From Pontibacter sp. FD36 (GTDB lineage: Bacteria; Bacteroidota; Bacteroidia; Cytophagales; Hymenobacteraceae): 64,000 bases of DNA. The stretch is taken from the NCBI RefSeq assembly GCF_015686655.1, contig NZ_JADPMP010000005.1, positions 283,125 through 347,124 of the forward strand, read 5' to 3'. The position numbers were made by a program, and so were the translations under genes. Positions 32,010 to 40,621 of the stretch are shown piece by piece (position 1 is the stretch's first letter; each line of letters starts with the position of its first letter). Under the pieces are notes generated by a model. It did no database searches and was not told where the DNA came from. It saw nothing but the letters and a program-made list of their open reading frames with translations.

Positions 32010-32801
32010 ATGGCTGAAAGTAAAGAAAAGGCTTGGGCAAATCCTGAAAGACACAGTATTCCGATCAAGAGTATACTCGTAACGCAACCACAGCCTACTA
32101 CCGACAACTCTCCTTATCTCTCGATAGCAGAAAAGTACGGCATCAAGGTTGATTTCAGGGCGTTTATTGAGGTAGAGCCTGTTTCCTACAAAGAGTTTCG
32201 CAAGGATAAGGTGGACATTCTGTCGCACACGGCTGTAATTTTCACCAGCCGCAACGCAGTAGACCACTTTTTCAGAATTTGCCAGGAGAGCAAGATCGAA
32301 ATGCCGGCAGATATGAAGTACTTCTGTATCTCTGACCAGACGGCCTACTACCTGCAGAAATACATCACTCTGCGCAAGCGTAAGTTGTTTGTAGGCGAGA
32401 AAACGGCCAAGGATCTCTTTGAGGTGATCAAGAAGCACAAGAACGAGAAGTTCCTGTACCCTTGCTCTAACATACGCAAAGACGATATCCCGGGCTTCCT
32501 GAAAACAAATAAGATCAAGCACACAGAGGCGGTTATCTACAAGACAGTAGCAGCCGACCTGTCGGATCTGGACGATGTGACCTATGATTGCATCGCCTTC
32601 TTTAGTCCTTCAGGCATCAGCTCGCTGTTTATCAACTTCCCTGACTTTAAGCAGAACAATACCCGCATAGCAGCTTTTGGGCCAACCACGGCCAAGGCAG
32701 TGCGCGATGCCGGTCTGGAGCTTGACATTGAGGCACCAATGCCGAACGCACCATCCATGACGGGAGCGATCGAGGTGTACATCCAGAACCAAAAGAAATA
32801 A
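32010..32801 (+). CDS. hemD: Uroporphyrinogen-III synthase
   Basis: 263 residues from the ATG at 32010; the frame is open 17 codons upstream with only a TTG. HemD closes hydroxymethylbilane to uroporphyrinogen III in heme and siroheme synthesis. Low overall conservation is normal for the family; visible signs are SILVTQPQPTTDNSPY at the start of domain 1, TAVIFTSRNAVDHFF, and in domain 2 YDCIAFFSPSGISSLF and RIAAFGPTTAKAVRDAGLEL. Other heme genes are not in the window. Probably co-transcribed with the DUF4271 gene. Confidence 0.93.
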   Translation: MAESKEKAWANPERHSIPIKSILVTQPQPTTDNSPYLSIAEKYGIKVDFRAFIEVEPVSYKEFRKDKVDILSHTAVIFTSRNAVDHFFRICQESKIEMPADMKYFCISDQTAYYLQKYITLRKRKLFVGEKTAKDLFEVIKKHKNEKFLYPCSNIRKDDIPGFLKTNKIKHTEAVIYKTVAADLSDLDDVTYDCIAFFSPSGISSLFINFPDFKQNNTRIAAFGPTTAKAVRDAGLELDIEAPMPNAPSMTGAIEVYIQNQKK

Positions 32802-32827
32802 ATCAGGCTTTTAAACAGGCAGGATTA

Positions 32828-32889
32828 AAACAGTAAAACGCAAAAGCAAGTAGAATCAACCATCTGCTTGCTTTTGCGTTTTACTGTTT
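32828..32889 (+). terminator. Long perfect-stem terminator after hemD
   Basis: 23-base arms (32828-32850 and 32867-32889) are exactly complementary, with a 16-base loop. The descending arm ends in a T-rich stretch. It contains the -33 element of the porP promoter. Confidence 0.85.
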
Positions 32890-32903
32890 AATATATATAT
32901 TTG
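32873..32903 (+). promoter_or_regulatory. Promoter of porP
   Basis: TTTG (32873-32876), exactly 19 bases, TATATTTG (32896-32903): a perfect match to the Bacteroidota housekeeping promoter. It lies 54 bases before the porP start. The -33 box lies in the second arm of the upstream terminator. Confidence 0.8.
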
Positions 32904-32957
32904 GTTCAACTCTGGCTCTTTAACGTCCAGTTAACGCATGCTTAGCTGCAACATTCT

Positions 32958-33917
32958 ATGAAAAAGATTATACCTGCCGTTTTGTTGCTGTTTATCTGCC
33001 ACCTGAACTCCTGGGCTCAGCAGCAGCCTCAGTTTACCCATTACGGATTCAACGGCATGTATATCAGTCCGGCTTACGCAGGTATAACCAACCGCCCTGA
33101 AATACAATCGATCTACCGCTACCAGTGGCTGAATTACGACGCCTCCTTCGATGATGGCGGTTCGCCGCGCACATTGCTCCTGACCGCCCATACCCCGGTG
33201 CGGCTTTTGAAGGGCGGCGTAGGTCTCACACTCGTTCAAGATCAGATCGCAAACACCCGCATCCAGCAAGCCGCCATCTCCTACTCCTTCCACCTGAATG
33301 TGGGCGAAGGCAAGTTGGGTATAGGTGTGCAGGGTAATATAAATAATATAAGAAAAGGCAGCTACCGGTTCATTGACGAAGGCGACCCGAACATCCCATT
33401 CAACAGCTCCGATTCCAAATTTGACATGGGAGGCGGCCTTTGGTATGAGTCAGAACGCTTCTACGCAGGCGCTGGCGTCACCAATCTGCTGCGCTCCAGC
33501 TACCAGTTTATGGACGTTGATAACACAGGAGGCGGCCGCGTAGTAGGCGAAAACCATATCTACCTGACAGGAGGCTACCATTTGCCGCTTACCAACCAGC
33601 TGGTACTTACTCCTACAGCCCTCTTAAAGCATGATACAGAGACATTTTCGTTTGATGCAGGCGCCCGCATAACATTTGATGAAAAATATTGGGGCGGATT
33701 GAATTTTCGGCATCAGGAAGCTGTTAGTGCGCTTGTGGGTATAGCGATGTTACAGGATAACGCGCTGCGGGTAGGATATGCATTAGATCTCACAACATTT
33801 AATAAAGTGGCCAAAGCCCCAACATCACATGAAGTGATGGTTTCCTATCGATTACCTGAGCCTGTTGTTCGGTTCAGGCCGCCAGTGCGAACCCCTCGCT
33901 ATAATTTCACTAAATAA
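32958..33917 (+). CDS. porP: Type IX secretion PorP/SprF family outer-membrane protein
   Basis: 319 residues. Signal peptide (1-21, ending SWAQQ), then the family start QPQFTHYGFNGMYISPAYAG and a beta-barrel with alternating pattern to the end (GGLNFRHQEAVSALVGIAM, NALRVGYALDLT). PorP/SprF proteins are outer-membrane partners of the T9SS, joining the ring complex or secreted adhesins to the membrane. It stands immediately before gldKLMN in its usual place. Its own promoter and the one before gldK suggest separate expression control. Confidence 0.93.
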   Translation: MKKIIPAVLLLFICHLNSWAQQQPQFTHYGFNGMYISPAYAGITNRPEIQSIYRYQWLNYDASFDDGGSPRTLLLTAHTPVRLLKGGVGLTLVQDQIANTRIQQAAISYSFHLNVGEGKLGIGVQGNINNIRKGSYRFIDEGDPNIPFNSSDSKFDMGGGLWYESERFYAGAGVTNLLRSSYQFMDVDNTGGGRVVGENHIYLTGGYHLPLTNQLVLTPTALLKHDTETFSFDAGARITFDEKYWGGLNFRHQEAVSALVGIAMLQDNALRVGYALDLTTFNKVAKAPTSHEVMVSYRLPEPVVRFRPPVRTPRYNFTK

Positions 33918-34050
33918 ATTTTCATGATATTGTATTTATCACTGAAAAGCTGTATTCTTGAAAAAATACAGTTAAATAATTTTAATATGGTACAATAAAT
34001 CTTGATATAGTACCGTTAAAAAATTATTAATAGTGAGAAATTTAATTGTT

Positions 34051-34081
34051 TTTGTTTTATTTCTAATTCTCAATATATTTG
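34051..34081 (+). promoter_or_regulatory. Promoter of the gldKLMN operon
   Basis: TTTG (34051-34054), 19 bases, TATATTTG (34074-34081), a perfect consensus, 60 bases before the gldK ATG. The 224-base porP-gldK gap is AT-rich and contains nothing else I recognise. Confidence 0.8.
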
Positions 34082-34141
34082 CTACACCAGAAATAGTGTG
34101 CATAAATAATTGCTAAAAAATTTACTTTTTCCAAAGTCATC

Positions 34142-35161
34142 ATGAACAAACTATTAAAGCTGTCTTCCTTCGCTTTGGCGGTGGTACTGCTTGCGAGTTG
34201 TGGGTTAAGAAGAGGACCGCAAGGCGACCTAGTAGGCGCAGAGGATCGACCAGACTACAATCCACAAGCTGTACCTTACGGCATGGTTGCCTGCCCGGGC
34301 GGAACCTTCCATATGGGCCAGGCTGATCAGGATATAGCGGCAACTATGGCGAACCTGAACAAGCAGGTAACAATAGGCGGCTTCTATATGGACGAAACCG
34401 AGATTACGAACAACGAATACCGTCAGTTCATTGAAGTAATGGTCAATGACTCGATCGATATTCTGGGCGAAGACTTTGTGATGACAAGCCTGTATCCGGA
34501 CACAACTGTTTGGGTGCGTGACTTCACTTACCACATGGGTGACCCCTTGATGGAATACTATTTTTCTCACCCTGCATTTGATGAATATCCGGTGGTAGGT
34601 GTGAACTGGTTTGCTGCCAAGTATTTCTCTGATTGGAGAACGAAGCATAAGAACCAGGCCAACGCTGATAACGGAATGGCCCCAATGCCGAAATTCCGTC
34701 TGCCATCTGAGGCTGAGTGGGAATACGCTGCCAGAGGCGGTCGCGATATGGCAACTTACCCTTGGGGTGGTCCATACCTGCGCAATGCCAAAGGCTGTTT
34801 GCTAGCTAACTTTAAGCCAGGTCGTGGTGATTACTACAGCGATGGCTTTACCTATACAGCTCCTGTAGCTCAGTTCTTCCCGAACGACTTTGGTCTGTAT
34901 GACATGGCCGGTAACGTAGCGGAGTGGTGCGAAGATGCCTACGCTGATGCTACTGTTCCGATTACCTGGGACTTGAACCCGGTTTACTATGATGATAACG
35001 AGCCTCGCAAAGTAGTAAGAGGCGGCTCTTGGAAAGATATTGCATACTTCCTTGAAACTGGCACCCGTAACTTCGAATATCAGGACTCAGCCAGATCGTA
35101 TATCGGTTTCCGTAACGCGATGATCTACCTGGGACGTTCTTCAGGAAGAGAGTTCAGATAG
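34142..35161 (+). CDS. gldK: T9SS ring lipoprotein GldK/PorK
   Basis: 339 residues with a lipobox (VVLLASCGLR). The body is a formylglycine-generating-enzyme-like fold: MVACPGGTFHMG, DETEITNNEYRQFIE, RLPSEAEWEYAARGG, YDMAGNVAEWCEDAY, VVRGGSWKD. GldK lacks catalysis and forms, with GldN, the periplasmic ring under the outer membrane. The protein is shorter than the roughly 450-500 residues I recall for GldK/PorK of Flavobacterium and Porphyromonas. First gene of the gld operon, 77 bases before gldL. Confidence 0.96.
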   Translation: MNKLLKLSSFALAVVLLASCGLRRGPQGDLVGAEDRPDYNPQAVPYGMVACPGGTFHMGQADQDIAATMANLNKQVTIGGFYMDETEITNNEYRQFIEVMVNDSIDILGEDFVMTSLYPDTTVWVRDFTYHMGDPLMEYYFSHPAFDEYPVVGVNWFAAKYFSDWRTKHKNQANADNGMAPMPKFRLPSEAEWEYAARGGRDMATYPWGGPYLRNAKGCLLANFKPGRGDYYSDGFTYTAPVAQFFPNDFGLYDMAGNVAEWCEDAYADATVPITWDLNPVYYDDNEPRKVVRGGSWKDIAYFLETGTRNFEYQDSARSYIGFRNAMIYLGRSSGREFR

Positions 35162-35238
35162 TCAATAGAAGTGTTCTTTACAGTTAAAAACTAAACAATT
35201 TAATACCCAATCGTTCACATTTAATTTTTGAAAACAAA

Positions 35239-36039
35239 ATGAGCAAAGCTAGAGGTCGCAGTTTCTTGTACGACGTGTTGATGCCCAAAGTGTATGGTCT
35301 TGGTGCCGCAGTCGTAATTATCGGAGCATTGTTTAAAATTCAGCACTGGCCAGGTGCCGACATCATGCTGATTGTAGGTCTTGGTACAGAGGCCGTAATC
35401 TTTGCCCTGAGTGCATTCCAACCACAGCCACACGATCCAGACTGGGCAAGAGTATACCCACAACTGGCTGATGACTACGCTGGTGAGGCGCTTATCCCAA
35501 CCACAGCTTCAAACAATGGTCCTTCTGCAACAAAGGAGCTTGACAAAATGATGCGTGAAGCAGACATTACGCCTGCTACAATCAATTCACTGGGTCTTGG
35601 TCTGAACAGACTGAGCGAGACAGCTGCTCAAATGGCTGACCTGAGCCAGGCTACTGCTGCTACTAACGAGTACGGTGTACGCGTGAAAGCTGCCGGTGAC
35701 CAACTGGGTCGCATTACTGAAGCTTATGCTACAACAGCGGATGCACTGTCTAAAATGGCTGTTGCTACTAATGATGCGCAGGAGTATCATACGCAAGTAC
35801 AGAGCATGACAAGAAACTTAGGTGCTTTAAATGCTGTTTACGAAATGGAGCTTCAGGATGCTAACAACCACCTGAAAGCAATGAACAAGTTCTACGGTAA
35901 CCTGAGCATGGCCATGGAAAACCTGACCGATGCCAGCAAAGACACTGAGCAGTTCAAGCAAGAGGTTTCTAAACTGACGCATAACCTACACTCACTGAAC
36001 ACAGTGTACGGTAACATGCTGACAGCTATGAAAGGCTAA
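35239..36039 (+). CDS. gldL: T9SS motor protein GldL/PorL
   Basis: 266 residues. Two inner-membrane helices at about 18-32 and 42-58, joined by the invariant FKIQHWPGAD loop. Glu51 in GTEAVIFALSA corresponds to the membrane Glu known to be essential for proton-driven rotation in Flavobacterium GldL. The cytoplasmic C-terminal two thirds is a long coiled coil rich in Leu, Ala, Asn and Met. GldL pentamers surround GldM helices. Located between gldK and gldM as in other species. Confidence 0.97.
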   Translation: MSKARGRSFLYDVLMPKVYGLGAAVVIIGALFKIQHWPGADIMLIVGLGTEAVIFALSAFQPQPHDPDWARVYPQLADDYAGEALIPTTASNNGPSATKELDKMMREADITPATINSLGLGLNRLSETAAQMADLSQATAATNEYGVRVKAAGDQLGRITEAYATTADALSKMAVATNDAQEYHTQVQSMTRNLGALNAVYEMELQDANNHLKAMNKFYGNLSMAMENLTDASKDTEQFKQEVSKLTHNLHSLNTVYGNMLTAMKG

Positions 36040-36090
36040 TTGCGCATCATTTCCTAAATCAACAAGAAAACAACAGTAACTAAGTAGAAA

Positions 36091-37689
36091 ATGGCTGGAG
36101 GAAAAGAGACACCACGGCAGAAGATGATCGGTATGATGTACCTGGTACTGACCGCACTTCTCGCCCTGCAAGTGAACTCTGCTATCCTGTTAAAGTTTCA
36201 GTTTATTGATGAGAGTCTTATGGACGTCAACAATAAAACGCAGACTGACAATAGCGGAGTTGTAACGAATATTAAATCCAAGGTCAGCGAAGGTGGTAAC
36301 CGAGACAAAGACAAAACTGTACTCGAGAGCGCCAATGCTGTTAGAAAAGAAACAGGTGAACTGGTAGAGTATATCCGTGGTCTGCGCGCGACACTGATCG
36401 AAAGAACTGGTGGAGAGAACGAGGAGAAAACCGGATACTCAAACCCTAGTGCAGAAGATCAGGTTGCTATGACTATGATTGGACCTGCAAGTGCTAAGAA
36501 CGGTGCCGCTTACGAGCTAGAGCAGCGTTTGAACAACTATGCAAAGTTCATGAAGCAGTACAACCCAAGCATGCCGGACATCCTGGCACGTGACGGCAAA
36601 ACTGACCCAATGGCTGCAAAAGACCGTAGCCAGCGTAACAAAGACTTTGCTCAGTTGAACTTCGAGGCTACTCCACTGGTAGCTGCGCTTGCAACACTTT
36701 CTCAGAAAGAAGCAGAGATCTTGAAGTACGAGGCGGATGCCCTGCAGAACCTTGCTCAAAAAGTAGGTGCTGACATCATCAAGTTCGAGAAAATCTTTGC
36801 GATGGCTCGTGCTGAGTCTAAGACAGTAGCTGCTGGTACTAAGTACAAAGCTGACATGTTTATCGCCGCTTCTTCTGATGCGATCACGCCAAAGATGACG
36901 TTCCAGGGTAAGCCGATTAATGTAGTAGACGGTAAAGGTCAGATTGAATTCACGGCCGCTGCCTCTAACTACGATGCTGATGGTAACTCAAAGCAGACTT
37001 GGAAAGGTCAGGTTATCATTGACAAGAATGGTGAGCAGGAAGTACTGGACGTAACAGAAGAGTACATCGTAGCGAAGCCAGTAATTCAGGTACAATCTGC
37101 AGCAGTGCAGGCCTTATACCTGGGTTGTGCTAACGAACTGAACGTACAGGTACCAGCACTTGGTGCGGTTTACGATCCTAGTTTCTCAGCAGCGGGTGGC
37201 TCTGCCATCAAAGGTGCTAAGAAAGGTCAGGTAACAGTAATCCCAACTACTACTGAAGTGAAGCTTAACGTGAGCAGCGGTGGTAACGCCATTGGTACAG
37301 AAACTTTCAAAGTTCGTCCAGTGCCAAGACCATCACTGCAGACTGTAGTGAACGGAAGACCAGTAGACCAGAAGAGAGGTTTGCCAGCACAAGGCATCAG
37401 AGCAGTAGAAATACAGGCGATCGCTGACGAAGGCTTTAAGCAATTTTTGCCACAGGAAGCACGTTATAGAGTAACGAAGTGGAGAGCATTCCTGGTAAGA
37501 GGTTCTAACCCAGTTGATCAGGCTGAGTTCTCTAGCCCAACAGGTGACCTGAGCCGTTTTGCCTCTAAAGCTGCCAAAGGTGACCGTGTTACGATCGAAG
37601 TAATGGAAGTGAAGCGTCTGAACTATCAGGGCAATCCTGTAGACGCGAAACCAACAGGCGACGGTATCTTCACTATCCCACTTAACTAA
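36091..37689 (+). CDS. gldM: T9SS motor and shaft protein GldM/PorM
   Basis: 532 residues. One N-terminal membrane helix (RQKMIGMMYLVLTALLALQV) followed by a large periplasmic part with helical D1 and beta-sandwich D2-D4 domains. Arg9 just before the helix matches the Arg of Flavobacterium GldM that pairs with the GldL Glu. GldM dimers cross the periplasm and contact the GldK/N ring. The C-terminus (GDRVTIEVMEVKRLNYQGN) is the ring-binding domain. 51 bases after gldL. Confidence 0.97.
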   Translation: MAGGKETPRQKMIGMMYLVLTALLALQVNSAILLKFQFIDESLMDVNNKTQTDNSGVVTNIKSKVSEGGNRDKDKTVLESANAVRKETGELVEYIRGLRATLIERTGGENEEKTGYSNPSAEDQVAMTMIGPASAKNGAAYELEQRLNNYAKFMKQYNPSMPDILARDGKTDPMAAKDRSQRNKDFAQLNFEATPLVAALATLSQKEAEILKYEADALQNLAQKVGADIIKFEKIFAMARAESKTVAAGTKYKADMFIAASSDAITPKMTFQGKPINVVDGKGQIEFTAAASNYDADGNSKQTWKGQVIIDKNGEQEVLDVTEEYIVAKPVIQVQSAAVQALYLGCANELNVQVPALGAVYDPSFSAAGGSAIKGAKKGQVTVIPTTTEVKLNVSSGGNAIGTETFKVRPVPRPSLQTVVNGRPVDQKRGLPAQGIRAVEIQAIADEGFKQFLPQEARYRVTKWRAFLVRGSNPVDQAEFSSPTGDLSRFASKAAKGDRVTIEVMEVKRLNYQGNPVDAKPTGDGIFTIPLN

Positions 37690-37714
37690 TTAAGATTAGA
37701 AGCTTACAAGGAGT

Positions 37715-38572
37715 ATGAAACTTATCAAAGTAATAGGTGTAGCAGCTGGTATGATGCTCTCTTACGGAGCAGTAGCACAGCAAGTGTCTACCACGCAGTC
37801 CAGTAATCCATCAGCAAGACCTATTCCGGAGTCTGATGTGTTGTTTAAGAAAACGGTTTGGCGTAAGATCGACTTGCGCGAAAAGCAAAACAGACCTTTG
37901 TTTTCTGAAAACAGAGAGATCACCAAAGTTTTGATCGACGCTGTAAAAAGCGGAGAGTTGGTGGCCTATAAGACAGATTCTGTAAATGTACCACTTACCA
38001 GAGAGGAATTCCTGGCTAACATGACTGCCAAAGATATGGGCGGTGGGTTAACAGAGGAAGAAATCGCAGCTGGTTTCGGTCAGGAAGAGGAAGACGATGA
38101 CGCATGGGGAGCTGCCCTGGGCACAACTGCTACCCAAGAGACTGGTCCTGTAAGCAACGAGTACTTTGCAAAGCAGCTATACTTGCTGGAGCTGAAAGAG
38201 AACGTAGTGTTCGACAAGAAGCGTTCTCGTATGTACCACGATATACAGACGATCAGCATTAAAGTGCCATCTACGCTTAACCCACTTGGTTTTGAGCAAA
38301 CAGTAGGTAGCTTTAAAATGAGTGATCTGGTAAAGGTTTTCAGAAACAATCCTGAAACTGCTATCTGGTACAACGCACAGAACGATGCACAGCACAAGAA
38401 CCTGGCTGATGCTTTTGATCTGTGGCTGTTTAGCTCTTACATCACCAAAATATCTAACCCGAACGACAGAGCACTGGGTGATATCTACGGTGGTGGTAAG
38501 AAAGGACTATTAGCTGCTCAGGAAGCGCTTGAAGCGTTGATCGAGTACGAATACAGCCTGTGGAGCTACTAA
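37715..38572 (+). CDS. gldN: T9SS ring protein GldN/PorN
   Basis: 285 residues, signal peptide ending GAVAQQ. Family features: SDVLFKKTVWRKIDLREKQNRPLF near the mature N-terminus, an acidic segment (EEEIAAGFGQEEEDDD, about residues 115-130) that looks like an insertion or flexible loop, YFAKQLYLLELKENVVFDKK and IWYNAQNDAQHKNLADAFDL. Soluble periplasmic partner of GldK in the ring. Last gene of the operon, 25 bases after gldM and before a strong terminator. Confidence 0.96.
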   Translation: MKLIKVIGVAAGMMLSYGAVAQQVSTTQSSNPSARPIPESDVLFKKTVWRKIDLREKQNRPLFSENREITKVLIDAVKSGELVAYKTDSVNVPLTREEFLANMTAKDMGGGLTEEEIAAGFGQEEEDDDAWGAALGTTATQETGPVSNEYFAKQLYLLELKENVVFDKKRSRMYHDIQTISIKVPSTLNPLGFEQTVGSFKMSDLVKVFRNNPETAIWYNAQNDAQHKNLADAFDLWLFSSYITKISNPNDRALGDIYGGGKKGLLAAQEALEALIEYEYSLWSY

Positions 38573-38587
38573 TTGTAAGGCAATCAT

Positions 38588-38627
38588 AAAAAAGGGGAGA
38601 TCTGAAAAGATCTCCCCTTTTTTATTT
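38588..38627 (+). terminator. Terminator of the gld operon
   Basis: Perfect 16-base arms (AAAAAAGGGGAGATCT, 38588-38603, and 38608-38623) with a GAAA tetraloop and T-runs on both strands. It can also serve uvrC, which ends 166 bases away. Confidence 0.95.
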
Positions 38628-38788
38628 AGAAAACTTGATGGGTGTTGGAAGAACAGGTATAGCTGACAGACCTTAGTACCAATAGCAAAATTATCTAACA
38701 GGAGCAGTACGCAGTTTCTATCTAAAGAATACAGTACAGTATAACTGAGAGATTAATAGAGTAGTGATAATAAGGTCGAAAAACCTGA

Positions 38789-40609
38789 TTAAGAAGAAGT
38801 ACCTTCAGCATTATGAAAGTAATCGTAAAGTATCTGCGCCTTACGCTGACCTACCTCAGCAGTTAATTCTGTAAGTGTAAGTTCCTTTAGTTTCTTTACT
38901 GACCTGAATTTCTGAAGTAGTGCATCAGCGGTACTCGGACCTATACCTTTCACATCCGTCAATTCGGTCTTCAAGGTGCCAGCATCTCGGCGGGAACGGT
39001 GAAAAGTAATCGCAAATCGGTGTGCCTCGTTGCGTAATCGTTGAATAAGCTTCAATGACTCAGACTTTTTATCGATGTAAAGTGGAAGCTTATCACCCGG
39101 GTAGAAAATCTCCTCTAGGCGCTTGGCTATACCTACAATCGCAATCTGACCCCACAGATTTAAGTCTTTCAAAGCCTGCACAGCAAAACTCAGCTGGCCT
39201 TTGCCACCATCGATGATAATTAGCTGCGGCAGAGGCTGCTTCTCTTCAATTAGACGGCGATAACGACGTGTCACCACTTCATACATCGACTCAAAGTCAT
39301 TCGGGCCAACAACAGATTTGATATGGAAGTGGCGATAGTCTTTTTTGCTTGGCTTGCCATTTTTAAAGCAGACCATCGACGCAACCGGGTTGTCACCCTG
39401 AAAGTTGGAGTTGTCGAAACACTCGATTTGTCGGGGAAGCTCAGTTAACCGGAGGTCTTTTTTCAATGTTTCCAGTACACGGAGTTCACGCTGCTCTCCT
39501 AGGCTCTTATTCTGCTCCTGACGTCCTTCACGCTCTTTGCGAAGGTACATGGCATTCTTCATCGAAAGGTTCAGGAGCTTGCGCTTATCACCTATCTGTG
39601 GCTGCGTGATGGTGATGTTATCGAGCGGCAAGGAAAGCTCAATATTCGTGATGATCTCACGGGAAGTGCTTTCAAACTCATGGCGCAGTTGTACAATCAC
39701 AGAAGCCAGCAGCTCTTCATCTGACTCATCCAGTTTTTTGTGTAGCTCCAGTGACTGTGTCTGTATAATTGAGCCATTCATTACTTTCAGGTAATTCACA
39801 AAAGCACACTTCTCGTTTGATGTAATCGAAAAGACATCGATGTTGGAAAGTGTGTTGCTTACAACAGTGGACTTAGCCTGATAGTCTTCCAGCAGATCAA
39901 GCTTTTGCTTGTAACGATGTGCCTGCTCATACTGATAGTCAGCCGCTGCAATCGCCATCCGCTCCTTAAAAAAATTCTTTGCTATCGAGAGGTTGCCTGA
40001 AAGTATATTCTTGATCTGAGCAATGTACTGGTTATAAGTAGTTTCATCTATAAGATCTTCGCACGGGCCCTTACAGTTACCGATATGATACTCCAGGCAT
40101 ACCTTGAACTTGCCAGCAGCAATATTTTCGGGAGACAGGTTGTAGGTGCAGGTACGCAGGGGGTATAAGGTACGGATCAGGTCGAGCACGATGTGCATAG
40201 TAGTGCCGCTCGGATAAGGACCAAAATAACGGGAACCGTCATTGATCTTGTTGCGGGTGCTGATTACTCTGGGGAACCGCTCATTTACAATGCAGATGTA
40301 CGGATACGTCTTCCCGTCTTTCAGCAAGATGTTGTACTTGGGCTGGTACTGCTTGATCAGGTTGTTCTCGAGCAGAAAAGCATCAGCTTCTGTATCCACA
40401 ATCGTGAACTCTATGTCCTTGATCTTGGAGATCAGCTTTAGCGTCTTTTTGTTATGCTGGGCAGAGCGATTGAAATAGGAGCTGACACGCTTCCTGATAT
40501 CAATCGCTTTGCCTACATAGATGATGCCTTCATCATCAAAGAACTTATAAATGCCCGGTTTATGTGGTAAATGGGAAATCTTCTCCCGCAACTTCTCGTT
40601 TGCAGCCAT
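38789..40609 (-). CDS. uvrC: Excinuclease ABC subunit C
   Basis: 606 residues from the ATG at 40607-40609; an upstream in-frame TTG is less likely. UvrC makes both incisions in nucleotide excision repair. The N-terminal GIY-YIG nuclease is seen in PGIYKFFDDEGIIYVGKAI; the UVR domain in the ANYQ-like helix pair around residue 205-240; the RNase H-like 5' nuclease in IECFDNSNFQGDNPVASMVCF and IIIDGGKGQL; helix-hairpin-helices at the C-terminus (LTDVKGIGPSTADALLQKF). It follows the PBP gene by 12 bases, so it is the last gene of that operon. Confidence 0.98.
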   Translation of the reverse strand: MAANEKLREKISHLPHKPGIYKFFDDEGIIYVGKAIDIRKRVSSYFNRSAQHNKKTLKLISKIKDIEFTIVDTEADAFLLENNLIKQYQPKYNILLKDGKTYPYICIVNERFPRVISTRNKINDGSRYFGPYPSGTTMHIVLDLIRTLYPLRTCTYNLSPENIAAGKFKVCLEYHIGNCKGPCEDLIDETTYNQYIAQIKNILSGNLSIAKNFFKERMAIAAADYQYEQAHRYKQKLDLLEDYQAKSTVVSNTLSNIDVFSITSNEKCAFVNYLKVMNGSIIQTQSLELHKKLDESDEELLASVIVQLRHEFESTSREIITNIELSLPLDNITITQPQIGDKRKLLNLSMKNAMYLRKEREGRQEQNKSLGEQRELRVLETLKKDLRLTELPRQIECFDNSNFQGDNPVASMVCFKNGKPSKKDYRHFHIKSVVGPNDFESMYEVVTRRYRRLIEEKQPLPQLIIIDGGKGQLSFAVQALKDLNLWGQIAIVGIAKRLEEIFYPGDKLPLYIDKKSESLKLIQRLRNEAHRFAITFHRSRRDAGTLKTELTDVKGIGPSTADALLQKFRSVKKLKELTLTELTAEVGQRKAQILYDYFHNAEGTSS

Positions 40610-40621
40610 GCTCAAATTTCA

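Noticed and set aside
37708..37717. AAGGAG before gldN as a Shine-Dalgarno site
   Set aside because: It is only one base from the start codon, too near to act, and Bacteroidota rarely use such sites.
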